A stretch of 64,000 nt of DNA from positions 370,608 to 434,607 of the forward strand of contig CATQIH010000020.1 of assembly GCA_958296015.1 (NCBI GenBank), read 5' to 3'. Shown here piece after piece: positions 18,812 to 27,405 of this stretch (its first letter is position 1; every line of letters starts with the position of its first letter). The notes below the pieces were generated by a model. It saw only the letters and a program-made list of their open reading frames with translations, was not told the DNA's origin and ran no database searches. Origin of the DNA: Cyclobacteriaceae bacterium. GTDB lineage: Bacteria; Bacteroidota; Bacteroidia; Cytophagales; Cyclobacteriaceae. Made by a program: the position numbers and the translations under genes.

Positions 18812-18871
18812 ACCAGACCTTTAGAATCTACTCTTAGACGAAAATTAACGAATAAATGCATTGAAATAAAA

Positions 18872-18898
18872 AAAGCCCAAAACTGGCTCTTGGGCTTT
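18872..18898. terminator. Bidirectional terminator between fic and tRNA-Leu
   Basis: The stem AAAGCCC (18872-18878) / GGGCTTT (18892-18898) is flanked by an A run on the left and TTTAAAA on the right. It lies between the stop of the fic gene and the 3' end of the opposing tRNA gene and could serve both. Confidence 0.7.
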
Positions 18899-18918
18899 AA
18901 AAGAAAGGATACATTCTG

Positions 18919-19001
18919 TGCGCACGAGAAGATTCGAACTTCCACACCAAAAAGGCACTACCCCCTCAAGATAGCGTGTCTACCAATTTCACCACGTGCG
19001 C
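18919..19001 (-). tRNA. tRNA-Leu (anticodon GAG)
   Basis: Read on the minus strand, the sequence folds as a class II tRNA: acceptor stem GCGCACG / CGTGCGC with discriminator A, D arm with AATTGGTAGAC, anticodon stem CTATC / GGTAG closing the loop TTGAGGG (anticodon GAG), a long variable arm, and a T arm containing TTCGAAT. The length is 83 nt. The 3' CCA is not encoded, so it would be added after transcription. GAG reads CTC and CTT leucine codons. Confidence 0.95.
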
Positions 19002-19156
19002 AAAATCAGGAAGCAAAACTAAATATATTCTATGAAGTAAACAACGCACATCTGATGAAATTTGAGGATATTGGTTGAAATTAGCGGAGGTTGTTGGATA
19101 TTCACTACATCAACTTTGCGCTAATTTCCAAAACCTAAAACCCAACTCCTAACACC

Positions 19157-19939
19157 ATGTACCAATATATCCAATACAACAGCCAGCAGGGCGTAGCCAC
19201 TATATTGCTTAATCGCCCGGAAGTATTCAATGCGCTGAACAACGGCATCAAGCTGGAATTACAGCAGGCTTTCTGCCAGGCAGAAGAAGACACGACCATT
19301 CGCGTAGTGGTGCTGACAGGCAATGGTAAGGCGTTTTCATCCGGTCAGGACCTGAAGGCGGCACGTACGGAGATGCAGGGGCAATCGTATGCGGAAGCCA
19401 TCCGCCAGTATTACAATCCGCTCATCGTGCGGATGCGGGAAATGGAAAAGCCTATCCTCTGTAAGCTCAATGGCATTGCTGCCGGAGCAGGCTGCTCCCT
19501 GGCTCTGGCCTGCGACATGATCATCGCTTCCGAACAGGCCGTGATGACCGAGCTTTTTGTAGGTATCGGGTTGATCATGGACTCAGGATCTACCTTTTTC
19601 CTGCCCCGGCTGGTAGGCAGCCAGAAGGCTTTTGAACTGGCCACTATGGGCACCCGGCTCAGTGCCTGGGAAGCACTTTCGCTTGGACTGGTCAACCAGG
19701 TGGTGCCGGAAGATCAACTGGATGACGCTGTGCAGCAATATGCGCAGTACTATCTAAATGCTCCTACCCGGGCAGTAGGCATCATCAAAAATCTACTTAA
19801 CCAGTCGCACCACCGTTCATTGGAGGAAGTGCTGGAACTGGAAGCGCAGTGGCAGGATGTGGCCGCAGCTACGGAAGATCATCAGGAAGGAATCAGTGCT
19901 TTCCTGGAGAAAAGAAAACCGAACTTTCATGGAAGATAG
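19157..19939 (+). CDS. Enoyl-CoA hydratase/isomerase, PaaG-like
   Basis: A 260-residue crotonase-family enzyme. The oxyanion-hole motifs FSSGQDL (about residues 60-66) and NGIAAGAGCSLALACD (about 104-119) are clear. The stretch IGLIMDSGSTFFLPRLVG (about 136-153) and the ending EGISAFLEKRKPNF match the ring-1,2-epoxyphenylacetyl-CoA isomerase PaaG better than general hydratases, including the catalytic Asp. PaaG works in phenylacetate breakdown, but no other paa genes are seen here, so another acyl-CoA substrate is possible. A glycosyltransferase gene follows after 89 bp on the same strand. Confidence 0.87.
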   Translation: MYQYIQYNSQQGVATILLNRPEVFNALNNGIKLELQQAFCQAEEDTTIRVVVLTGNGKAFSSGQDLKAARTEMQGQSYAEAIRQYYNPLIVRMREMEKPILCKLNGIAAGAGCSLALACDMIIASEQAVMTELFVGIGLIMDSGSTFFLPRLVGSQKAFELATMGTRLSAWEALSLGLVNQVVPEDQLDDAVQQYAQYYLNAPTRAVGIIKNLLNQSHHRSLEEVLELEAQWQDVAAATEDHQEGISAFLEKRKPNFHGR

Positions 19940-20028
19940 AGAAGGAAGACTTTTAAAGTATACGATAAAAACCCGTATCTATATACTGGGAAAACAGCTA
20001 TATTTATGTACTACCAACCTTCGCCTAT

Positions 20029-21594
20029 ATGGACATGTTGTTGCCCCAGTCGCAAACCAAAAGACACTTCTGGTCTGACAGGACCCATGTTGTTCTGATC
20101 AGTTTAGTAGCTTTCATTTTACTGTTCCATCTTTTTGCCAATGCTTTGACCAGCTACGGTTATTTTCGTGATGAATTTTATTATCTGGCCTGTAGTAAAC
20201 ACCTGGCCTGGGGCTATGTAGACCAGCCGCCTTTTTCCATCTTCTTGCTTGCCCTCACACGCTGGCTGATCGGCGATTCTTTGTTTGCCATCCGGTTAGT
20301 GCCTGCTCTGGCTATATCAATCACGGTGCTGTTTACCGGTCTGATGGTGCGCCGCATGGGAGGTGGGTCTGTGGCTACCTTACTTGCCTGTTGCTGTGTT
20401 GTTTTTGCGCCTATTTTTCTGGCAATGGGCACCTATTATTCCATAAACAGCCTGGACATGCTGCTCTGGGCTATCGGTGGATACCTGCTCATTCGTATTG
20501 TTCAGCAGGGAAGCCCCAGCTTGTGGATAACTTTGGGCGTGTTGATGGGCATAGGACTGCTTAACAAAGTGAGCTTTTTATGGTTTGGAAGCGGACTGCT
20601 TGTAGCCCTTGTGCTGACACCTTTGAGAAAGCAACTGGCTACTCCCTGGCCTTATATAGCAGCAGCTATTGCTTTTCTGTTCTTCTCCCCGTTCATCATC
20701 TGGAACTTTCAGCATGACTTTGCTCACCTGGAATTTATGCAGAACGCTATGCTATACAAATACAATGGTATCAGCAGAGGTGACTTTCTTACCGGACAAC
20801 TACTTCTGCCCAATCCAGCCTCATTACCTGTTTGGTTGTCAGGATTGTACTATTACTTTTTAGATAGGAAAGGCAGAAACTATCAGGTGTTGGGTCTGGT
20901 CTTTCTCACTGCTTTCTTCATCCTGTTGATTAATGGGCACAGCAAAGCAGAGTATATGGCGACTGCTTACCCCATGCTATTTGCCGGGGGCGGGATCATG
21001 CTTGAGAAATTAACAAAGGTGAAAGTGTGGCGATGGGTTCCCTATGGCATAGCAGGCTTCCTGATCTTTTCTATAGTATTATCTCCACTGGCGATGCCTC
21101 TGTTACCAATACACACCTTTATTGCTTACCATCAGTTCCTCGGAATTGATGGCGGTAATGCTGAAAGCAAAGCTATGGGAAGTCTGCCGCAGTTTTATGC
21201 TGATATGTTTGGCTGGGAAGAACTGGCTGCTGATGTTTCGGCGGTGTATCAGTCACTGCCTGTCGAAGAACAGAAGAATGCAAAAATCTATGCTAATAAC
21301 TATGGTGAAGCAGGTGCTTTGCAGCATTATAGCAAAGAATATCCACTGCCTTTCGTTATGGCAGGGCACAACAACTACTGGCTTTGGGGCTATGGCGATG
21401 AAAATATTCAAACAGTTATCATGGTAGGAGGAAACAAAAGTGATCATCAACAGTCTTTTGAAGAGGTAGAACAGGTAGCCACACACAAAGCTGAATATGC
21501 CATGCCATATGAAAATAACCTGCCGATTTTTGTTTGCAGGAAGTTCAAGCATACGGTAAAGCAGTTGTGGCCAACAAATAAAAACTATAGTTGA
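20029..21594 (+). CDS. GT39 family integral-membrane glycosyltransferase
   Basis: A 521-residue polytopic membrane protein of the ArnT/PMT type, which uses a polyprenyl-phosphate sugar donor to glycosylate lipids or proteins on the outer face of the inner membrane. The start of the catalytic region shows YFRDEFYYLACSKHLAWGY, whose acidic residue pair and following VDQPP are typical, at about residues 46-70. About nine to eleven hydrophobic segments follow, then a soluble C-terminal tail. Its stop lies 1 nt before the start of an ABC-transporter ATPase gene, so the three genes from 20029 to 23318 form one operon. Donor and acceptor are unknown. Confidence 0.85.
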   Translation: MDMLLPQSQTKRHFWSDRTHVVLISLVAFILLFHLFANALTSYGYFRDEFYYLACSKHLAWGYVDQPPFSIFLLALTRWLIGDSLFAIRLVPALAISITVLFTGLMVRRMGGGSVATLLACCCVVFAPIFLAMGTYYSINSLDMLLWAIGGYLLIRIVQQGSPSLWITLGVLMGIGLLNKVSFLWFGSGLLVALVLTPLRKQLATPWPYIAAAIAFLFFSPFIIWNFQHDFAHLEFMQNAMLYKYNGISRGDFLTGQLLLPNPASLPVWLSGLYYYFLDRKGRNYQVLGLVFLTAFFILLINGHSKAEYMATAYPMLFAGGGIMLEKLTKVKVWRWVPYGIAGFLIFSIVLSPLAMPLLPIHTFIAYHQFLGIDGGNAESKAMGSLPQFYADMFGWEELAADVSAVYQSLPVEEQKNAKIYANNYGEAGALQHYSKEYPLPFVMAGHNNYWLWGYGDENIQTVIMVGGNKSDHQQSFEEVEQVATHKAEYAMPYENNLPIFVCRKFKHTVKQLWPTNKNYS

Positions 21595-21595
21595 T

Positions 21596-22522
21596 TTGAC
21601 GCATTCATTAACTTCCAGGCTTTCTGATCAGCTGATTATCCAGACAAAAGACGTGTGCTTTTCGTACAGGAAATCAGCACAGGTGATAGACCTATTGTCT
21701 TTGCAGGTACCCAAAGGAGCCTCTTTCGGGCTACTGGGGCAGAATGGTGCCGGTAAATCCACCACCCTCAAGTTGCTGACTGGGTTGCTGTACCCTGATG
21801 CCGGAGAGGTTAACCTGTTTGGTAACAATATAGCCACCACAGGCCCGGAGTTGTACAAAAACATCGGCGTGCTGATAGAAGCCCCTCCGCTCTATCCGTA
21901 CCTGTCGGGATACGATAACCTGAAAGTTACCTGCCTGTATCGTAATATTAATATGCGCAGAATAGAGGAAGTGCTGGACATGGTAGCCCTCCGTAAGGCG
22001 GCATCTCAAAAGGTTGGCGGCTATTCTACCGGCATGAAGCAACGGCTGGGTGTGGCACTGGCATTGCTTCCCGATCCGCAGCTACTCATCCTGGACGAAC
22101 CCATCAATGGCATGGATCCGCAGGGGATTGTAGCCATCAGAATGCTATTGCAGGAGCTGCATCAGCAGCAAAAAACCATTGTGCTCTCCAGTCACCTGCT
22201 CCCCGAAGTAGCACGCACCTGCGACTATGTGGGCATCATGCAGGAAGGTAGGCTGCGTTACCAGGGCAGTGTGGCCGATCTGAAAAAACAATATGCCTCC
22301 CAGCAGGAAATATTCATCAACACCAGCGATAATGCCAAAGCCTTGCAGTTACTGGCTTCTTACCTTCCCAGGGAGGACGTATCAGGCATATGGCTGCAAA
22401 CACAGGAAAAAGCACAGATTGCTCACATCATAGACCAACTGCGCCAGGCAGCTATTGCTGTTTATGAAGTGACACCCCAGGAAGAAAGTCTGGAAAACCT
22501 ATACCTGAAATTAACCCAATAG
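21596..22522 (+). CDS. ABC transporter ATP-binding protein (BcrA-like)
   Basis: A 308-residue cytosolic ATPase subunit of an ABC exporter. Walker A GQNGAGKS is at about residues 49-56, the signature stretch is YSTGMKQR near 143, Walker B LLILDEP near 162, and the H-loop SSHLL near 199. The C-terminal ~85 residues are the extension seen in bacitracin/lantibiotic-resistance-type (BcrA, CcmA-like) subunits. The frame has no early ATG; the best start is TTG at 21596, one base after the upstream stop, which implies coupled translation. It works with the permease that begins 1 nt after its stop. Confidence 0.9.
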   Translation: MTHSLTSRLSDQLIIQTKDVCFSYRKSAQVIDLLSLQVPKGASFGLLGQNGAGKSTTLKLLTGLLYPDAGEVNLFGNNIATTGPELYKNIGVLIEAPPLYPYLSGYDNLKVTCLYRNINMRRIEEVLDMVALRKAASQKVGGYSTGMKQRLGVALALLPDPQLLILDEPINGMDPQGIVAIRMLLQELHQQQKTIVLSSHLLPEVARTCDYVGIMQEGRLRYQGSVADLKKQYASQQEIFINTSDNAKALQLLASYLPREDVSGIWLQTQEKAQIAHIIDQLRQAAIAVYEVTPQEESLENLYLKLTQ

Positions 22523-22523
22523 C

Positions 22524-23318
22524 ATGAAAGAACTATACAGATGTATACAGGCGGAAGCTTTGAAAGCCAAAAATTCCTACGCCTTTTGGCTGGCATGGGT
22601 AGGTACGTCTTTTGTAGCCCTGGCACTATTTATCATTGTTTTGCTGGATAACAACCAGATAACCCATGTTGCCGAAGCCAATCCGTGGCGGTCGTATGTT
22701 CAGTTTTATTACAGTGGTACCAATTTTATGTTGCTACCTCTGTTCATTATCATCATTGCCAGCCTGGTCACCTTTATAGAACACCGAAATGGCATGTGGA
22801 AACACCTGTACGTGCTGAACGTGAGTCGATGGCATCTTTACGTATCCAAGTTCATCGTCATTGTGTTGCTGTTTGCTGCTGCTCATACCTATTTTGTGTT
22901 ACTCATGCTAATTTCCGGAGTAGCTACAGGCATCATCAGGCCATCCAGTGGATTGCTTTCGCACTTTCCGGATTTTGTGCAGATAGGTACGCGGGCATTC
23001 AAGACGGTCTTTTCCGTTCTTGGCTTGCTGGCCGTGCAATACTGGATCAGTATACGGTTCAGAAGTTTCATAGTGCCTTTGGGTGTGGGTGTCATTGGGT
23101 TTGTGATGGCTACGCTCATGGTAGAGCAAAGTCACTGGGTATTGTACATGCCTTATGCCCATCCGTTGCTGTATGCACAGGGAGCAGACGGACCCATCAA
23201 ACTTTCCCACTGGGGACCTATCAGCGAGGTAGAACTCTATAGCCTGCTTTATTGTGTGGTGTTTGTGCCGCTGGGCTATTGGCTCACCAGGCGTATGACT
23301 GTGGAGGGGCAGGCATAA
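22524..23318 (+). CDS. ABC-2 type transporter permease
   Basis: A 264-residue inner-membrane protein with six hydrophobic segments, the first at about residues 20-42 and the last near 235-255. Its size and layout fit the ABC-2 permeases that pair with BcrA-like ATPases. The start is one base after the stop of the ATPase gene. Together with the GT39 gene upstream, the pair may export or protect against a lipid-linked or antimicrobial compound; the substrate cannot be read from the sequence. Confidence 0.85.
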   Translation: MKELYRCIQAEALKAKNSYAFWLAWVGTSFVALALFIIVLLDNNQITHVAEANPWRSYVQFYYSGTNFMLLPLFIIIIASLVTFIEHRNGMWKHLYVLNVSRWHLYVSKFIVIVLLFAAAHTYFVLLMLISGVATGIIRPSSGLLSHFPDFVQIGTRAFKTVFSVLGLLAVQYWISIRFRSFIVPLGVGVIGFVMATLMVEQSHWVLYMPYAHPLLYAQGADGPIKLSHWGPISEVELYSLLYCVVFVPLGYWLTRRMTVEGQA

Positions 23319-23424
23319 AATCAATAATGTGTAATTAACTGGCGTATTTCATAAACAACAAGAAAAAAGCGTAGTTAACATCTCGTTATTTGATAAAAAA
23401 ATTTTAACAAACAAAAATATCATT

Positions 23425-23937
23425 ATGCACGATCAACCAAAAAATCCGGACGCAGCGATCAAACTGAAAGAGAAACTGGAAAAAGTAAAGATTGCTATGT
23501 TAACAACAGCCGAGGAAGCTGATGGGCACCTACGGTCTCGTCCGATGTACACTGCACAGGCGGAATCTACCGGTGTGCTGTGGTTTTTCACCAGCGACCA
23601 TTCAGGCAAAGTTAATACGATACAGAAAGACAGTCATGTAAACCTGGGGTATTCCGACCCGGACTCAGATACTTATGTTTCTGTCTCAGGCAAAGCAGAA
23701 CTCATCAAAGACAAGGCGAAGATGAGCGACCTATGGTCTGCGCCTATGAAAGCCTGGTTTCCCAAAGGAATAGATACGCCTGACATTGCCCTATTAAAAA
23801 TAACGGTAGATTCGGCAGAGTATTGGGACGTAACTTCCAACGCGATGCTTCACTTGTATGGTATGGCAAAGGCAGCCATCACCGGCAAATCTGCCCGTGG
23901 CGATGGCAACCATGAAGAGTTGCATATCAGGGATTAA
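23425..23937 (+). CDS. Pyridoxamine 5'-phosphate oxidase-fold (general stress 26-like) protein
   Basis: A 170-residue cytosolic split-barrel flavin-binding protein. The start (residues about 15-50) contains KIAMLTTAEEADGHLRSRPM followed by WFFTSD, the usual core of the general stress protein 26 group. The region GYSDPDSDTYVSVSGKAEL and the conserved WFPKG near residue 111 also fit. Members bind FMN or F420 and handle redox stress, but the substrate is generally unknown. A leader rich in A precedes the ATG, and the gene appears to be monocistronic. Confidence 0.87.
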   Translation: MHDQPKNPDAAIKLKEKLEKVKIAMLTTAEEADGHLRSRPMYTAQAESTGVLWFFTSDHSGKVNTIQKDSHVNLGYSDPDSDTYVSVSGKAELIKDKAKMSDLWSAPMKAWFPKGIDTPDIALLKITVDSAEYWDVTSNAMLHLYGMAKAAITGKSARGDGNHEELHIRD

Positions 23938-23960
23938 CAGCATGTTATTTTCTGATTTTG

Positions 23961-24059
23961 CTTTGTCAGTTCAGAACGTCCATAGCGAAGCATTTTATGC
24001 AAGGTTTTTCTTCGGAAATCCAGCATAAATTGCAAAGCTATGATGATGAACTGACAAAG
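23961..24059. repeat. Long imperfect hairpin (~99 nt), MITE-like or structured RNA
   Basis: The ends CTTTGTCAGTTCA (23961-23973) and TGAACTGACAAAG (24047-24059) are perfect 13-bp inverted repeats. Inside them CATAGC (23981-23986) pairs with GCTATG (24037-24042), and GCATTTTATGC (23990-24000) pairs nearly fully with GCATAAATTGC (24023-24033). The central loop is also largely pairable. No T run follows directly, so it is more than a simple terminator. No clear target-site duplication was found. Confidence 0.65.
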
Positions 24060-24237
24060 TATAGATAAATAAAAAAGGCCATACTTTAGCATAAACTACT
24101 ACACAACGGTACACTACACGCACAGTAGAGCGTGTACACATCAAAACCGTATGGCGAATACTCTAATACGTCATCAGTAAGCATTCTTATATGTATGTGC
24201 GTTGAGTTTGTGGAAATCACTCTGTAATTTACAGGCT

Positions 24238-25632
24238 ATGATCACACGTATTGAAATTGACGGCTTTAAAACATTCAGTGATTTCACCATGGAGTTTACT
24301 CCTTTCACAGTGATTGCCGGCACCAATGCGTCTGGCAAAAGCAATATGTTTGATGCCTTCAATTTGTTGTCAAACCTAGCCAATACAGATATCAGATCAG
24401 CTTTTAGAGATTTAAGAGGTGACGCTGAGGAACAATTTACAAGATACACTTCCAATGAATATGCAAATAAAATAAAGCTGGCTATTGAGATATTAGTAGA
24501 TAAAACTGCAAAAGATAAATGGGGAGACGAAATTAATCTAAGGTATACGCGATTTAGGTATGAAATTCATATAGTAAGGGTAAGAAATACCAAAGGATTT
24601 GATGACTTGAAAATATCATATGAACATCTTTCTCCAATACAGCAAAAAGAAGATGCCTGGGTGAAAAACAATATTGTCGGTAATTTACGTAACTTCTGGA
24701 AACCGAAAGTTGACAAGGATAAAAGAAGAATCCGACCATACATTTTCACCGAAGAAAAAGAACTCAAACAGATTATTAAGATATCAATGGATGGCATAGC
24801 AGGACGCTCCAAGAAATTTTCTGCGAATGAGATGCCTCAAACTGCGTTAAGTAGTGTTGACAGCGTAGAGTTTCCTCATGTTCTTGCAGCAAAAAATGAA
24901 ATGCTTAACTGGCGTTTTTTGCAATTAAATCCGGAAGAATTAAGAAAACCTAGTTCTCGGATAGCTCCAGACACAATATCCCGTAGTGGAGCAAATATGG
25001 CTGCTGCTTTATATAGATTAAAGCAGGATGATGAGTATGCTTTGAACGACATTTCAGTTGAACTGAATAACTTATTGCCTAATTTTATCAAAGTAAATGT
25101 ATTTGAGGAAGTTTCAGAGAACAGATTTGTCATTAAACTGACCAGTGATGATCATAGAGAATTTTCATCGCGTGTTCTTTCCGAAGGAACGCTAAGAATT
25201 TTAATCCTATGCATCCTAAAATACGATCAGCAACATAGAGGAACTATCTGCTTTGAAGAACCCGAAAATGGCATACATCCTTATAGGCTAAAGATGATGA
25301 TCCGGTTGTTGAAAGGTCTTTCCACAGATTTTTCTGATATAGAAAAGCCTCTTTTGCCTTTAAGGCAAATGATTGTTAATACTCATTCGGCACGTTTCGT
25401 AGAAAATGTTCTGACTCAGTACAAAACATGCAAAGATGTGTCTATTTGGTTTTCCAAACTTGTATCCAAAGAAAAAGAGTTTGCAGACAAAAAGATAAGG
25501 TATAGGATCACTAGGTTACTACCTGTTTCCCATGATGGTCAATACAAGTTTGATTTCTTAGAGCAATCCGAAATTGCAATGACAAATCTTGAAGTTGAAA
25601 AATACCTTGACACACAGGATTTTGGAAGCTGA
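24238..25632 (+). CDS. OLD/SMC-type AAA ATPase, candidate defence protein
   Basis: A 464-residue ATPase with an ABC/SMC-like split head. Walker A GTNASGKS is at residues 28-35, the signature LSEGT near 314, Walker B ICFEEPENGIHP near 338, and the switch His in VNTHSARF near 380. About 250 residues of insert lie between Walker A and the signature, too short for a long coiled coil. The ATG at 24238 is preferred to an upstream TTG at 24202 because MITRIEIDGFKTF is the usual family start. The next gene begins two bases after the stop. ATPases of this group occur with TOPRIM-like or other nuclease partners in antiphage systems. Composition is AT-richer than the flanks. The function is inferred. 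Confidence 0.85.
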   Translation: MITRIEIDGFKTFSDFTMEFTPFTVIAGTNASGKSNMFDAFNLLSNLANTDIRSAFRDLRGDAEEQFTRYTSNEYANKIKLAIEILVDKTAKDKWGDEINLRYTRFRYEIHIVRVRNTKGFDDLKISYEHLSPIQQKEDAWVKNNIVGNLRNFWKPKVDKDKRRIRPYIFTEEKELKQIIKISMDGIAGRSKKFSANEMPQTALSSVDSVEFPHVLAAKNEMLNWRFLQLNPEELRKPSSRIAPDTISRSGANMAAALYRLKQDDEYALNDISVELNNLLPNFIKVNVFEEVSENRFVIKLTSDDHREFSSRVLSEGTLRILILCILKYDQQHRGTICFEEPENGIHPYRLKMMIRLLKGLSTDFSDIEKPLLPLRQMIVNTHSARFVENVLTQYKTCKDVSIWFSKLVSKEKEFADKKIRYRITRLLPVSHDGQYKFDFLEQSEIAMTNLEVEKYLDTQDFGS

Positions 25633-25634
25633 CT

Positions 25635-26297
25635 ATGAGCAATATTCTACAGATAGGCTATACAGCAGAAGGATCAACCGACGAAAGGTTTCTAGGTAAT
25701 ATCATTCGGAAAACATTTGAAGCTATTGCGTCGGACTGTAAGTCCCCAATAGAGGTGTACCAGCCCGAATTTTTGAAAAAGGAGGAACATTCATTTGTTG
25801 ATCAAATAGTAAGCCTGGCAAAAAAATACGCCTACTTTCATGTAATCTGTATTCACTGTGATGCAGACGCTCCTACACTGGAAAACGGGATGCGTAACAA
25901 ATTTAATCCTATGTTTGATGCTGTCAGGAAAGCTGATGAAGGTATTTGCAAGAACCTGGTTCCTGTCATACCAGTACAGATGACCGAAGCCTGGATGTTG
26001 GCTGATACTGAGTTGCTCAAAAATAAAATAGGCACTCAAAAGTCAGAGAATGAACTGGGCTTACCGATGAAAGCAAACTTGATTGAAAACATAAATGATC
26101 CTAAAGCTACAATTGTCAATGCTCTGAAGATTGCTTACGCTGATCAGCCAAAAAGACGACGTAAACGCGACATTGCTGACCTTTATACTCCTATCTCTCA
26201 GGAATTATCGCTCGAAAAGTTGCGATTTTTAGCTTCTTTCAATGCTTTTGAGCTGAAAGCAAGAGAAGCTTTGCAAATCCTCAATTACTTAGATTAA
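25635..26297 (+). CDS. DUF4276-like (TOPRIM-related) partner of the ATPase
   Basis: A 220-residue protein encoded two bases after the ATPase gene, so surely co-transcribed. The N-terminus reads GYTAEGSTDERFL (about residues 8-20), an E-G-x-T-D/E motif as in DUF4276 and OLD-type TOPRIM domains. HCDADAP near residues 74-80 supplies a D-x-D pair, and VIPVQMTEAWMLAD near 110-125 is typical of DUF4276. These acidic motifs suggest metal-dependent nuclease activity, not demonstrated here. The ending is basic and helical (KRRRKRDIADLY). The pair resembles, in layout, ATPase-TOPRIM defence modules such as PARIS, but the effector family looks different. Confidence 0.75.
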   Translation: MSNILQIGYTAEGSTDERFLGNIIRKTFEAIASDCKSPIEVYQPEFLKKEEHSFVDQIVSLAKKYAYFHVICIHCDADAPTLENGMRNKFNPMFDAVRKADEGICKNLVPVIPVQMTEAWMLADTELLKNKIGTQKSENELGLPMKANLIENINDPKATIVNALKIAYADQPKRRRKRDIADLYTPISQELSLEKLRFLASFNAFELKAREALQILNYLD

Positions 26298-26307
26298 CCT
26301 CATCCTA

Positions 26308-27273
26308 TTACTTCTGCAATAAAATACCAATACCCAGGCTCTGACTGATCTGTACTTTGTTGTCCTGATCAATATCATACAGGGCAATAACACCGGTGCT
26401 GACGTTGATAAACCGGGTAAGACTGGCATTGAACAATAAATCCAACCGGTGGTCTATCGTGTTGAAAGTGAACGAGTCATAACTCGAAAAAAGCAGGTAG
26501 CGCACCTGTAACTTGATAATATCAGTAAGCTTCTTCTGATATTCTGTCACTACCTGAAAGGCCAGCCATTCTTTGCGAATGGTTTCGCTGGGCTTTACAC
26601 CGTAGTTTCTGCCATCTTCTGTTACCAGGTTGGTGTTGGTCACAAAAGTAAGCCTGGGAGAGAAAGGGCTGATACGGAGCCAAAAGTTATCGCCGGGGCG
26701 GTACTCTATGCCCAGTGAGGCAGTCAGAAAGCCAGGGGCCATAAAATCGGAAATCAAGAAGCGTATCTCATTGCCTACAGCATCATCCTCGTAGCGGTAT
26801 CCGGGAGCAAACTGCGTAAGAAAATTCACCGACACATAAGCGTTCCAGTCCTCAGACACCTGATAGCCTAGTTTAGTGTCCAGATACACCCGGTCCTGGC
26901 TCTTCCGAAGGTATGTCTGGTCTGCGTTTTTGATGATGCCATACAAACCTTCCACCTGATTGTCCCATGAAAGTGCATCAGTATTGTAATGCAACTCATA
27001 AGTGAACAGCGAAGTGAAAGCATAAGAGCTAAGCCCGCCGCCTGTCCAGTTTTTAGAGAAAGACGACTGGTTAAAATTCAGTCCAATCTGCACACCCGAC
27101 CACCAGGTGCTGTCGGTGTTGAGGTAGTTGAGCGTCGTGTCTTTTTTGAAAGTCTGGTTGCTTTTCAACTTGTTGTAGTCGCTGATACTGGTCACATCGC
27201 TTTGCGCAAATAAGTAAGTATGCAGCAGCATGCCTGCAAATAACAGATAGTAAAGTTTCATCATACAAATCAT
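26308..27273 (-). CDS. DUF3078 outer-membrane-associated protein
   Basis: A 321-residue exported protein. A signal peptide covers residues about 5-23 (MMKLYYLLFAGMLLHTYLFAQ). The body begins with WWSGVQIGLNFNQSSFSKNWTGGG, the characteristic text of DUF3078, a family found in Bacteroidota. Alternating hydrophobic strands ending in an aromatic or Lys (GIGILLQK) suggest a small beta-barrel in the outer membrane. It is convergent with the DUF4276-like gene. The cellular role is unknown. Confidence 0.85.
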   Translation of the reverse strand: MICMMKLYYLLFAGMLLHTYLFAQSDVTSISDYNKLKSNQTFKKDTTLNYLNTDSTWWSGVQIGLNFNQSSFSKNWTGGGLSSYAFTSLFTYELHYNTDALSWDNQVEGLYGIIKNADQTYLRKSQDRVYLDTKLGYQVSEDWNAYVSVNFLTQFAPGYRYEDDAVGNEIRFLISDFMAPGFLTASLGIEYRPGDNFWLRISPFSPRLTFVTNTNLVTEDGRNYGVKPSETIRKEWLAFQVVTEYQKKLTDIIKLQVRYLLFSSYDSFTFNTIDHRLDLLFNASLTRFINVSTGVIALYDIDQDNKVQISQSLGIGILLQK

Positions 27274-27405
27274 GGAGCCTGCGGACAGTCTGCATGAATG
27301 TTTGTTGTCAGCACATAGAAATATTTATGCTTTCACTGGTTGTTTTCACGCAATTGCAAGGCGTTTTAAAGCTAATCACAAATTTTCAAACTTACCACGC
27401 TGTCG

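Noticed and set aside
18890..19078. Small plus-strand frame over the tRNA-Leu gene
   Set aside because: It overlaps the tRNA and a terminator completely; there is no sign of a protein.
19157..19939. Phenylacetate degradation operon
   Set aside because: Only a PaaG-like gene is present; none of the other paa genes occur in the window.
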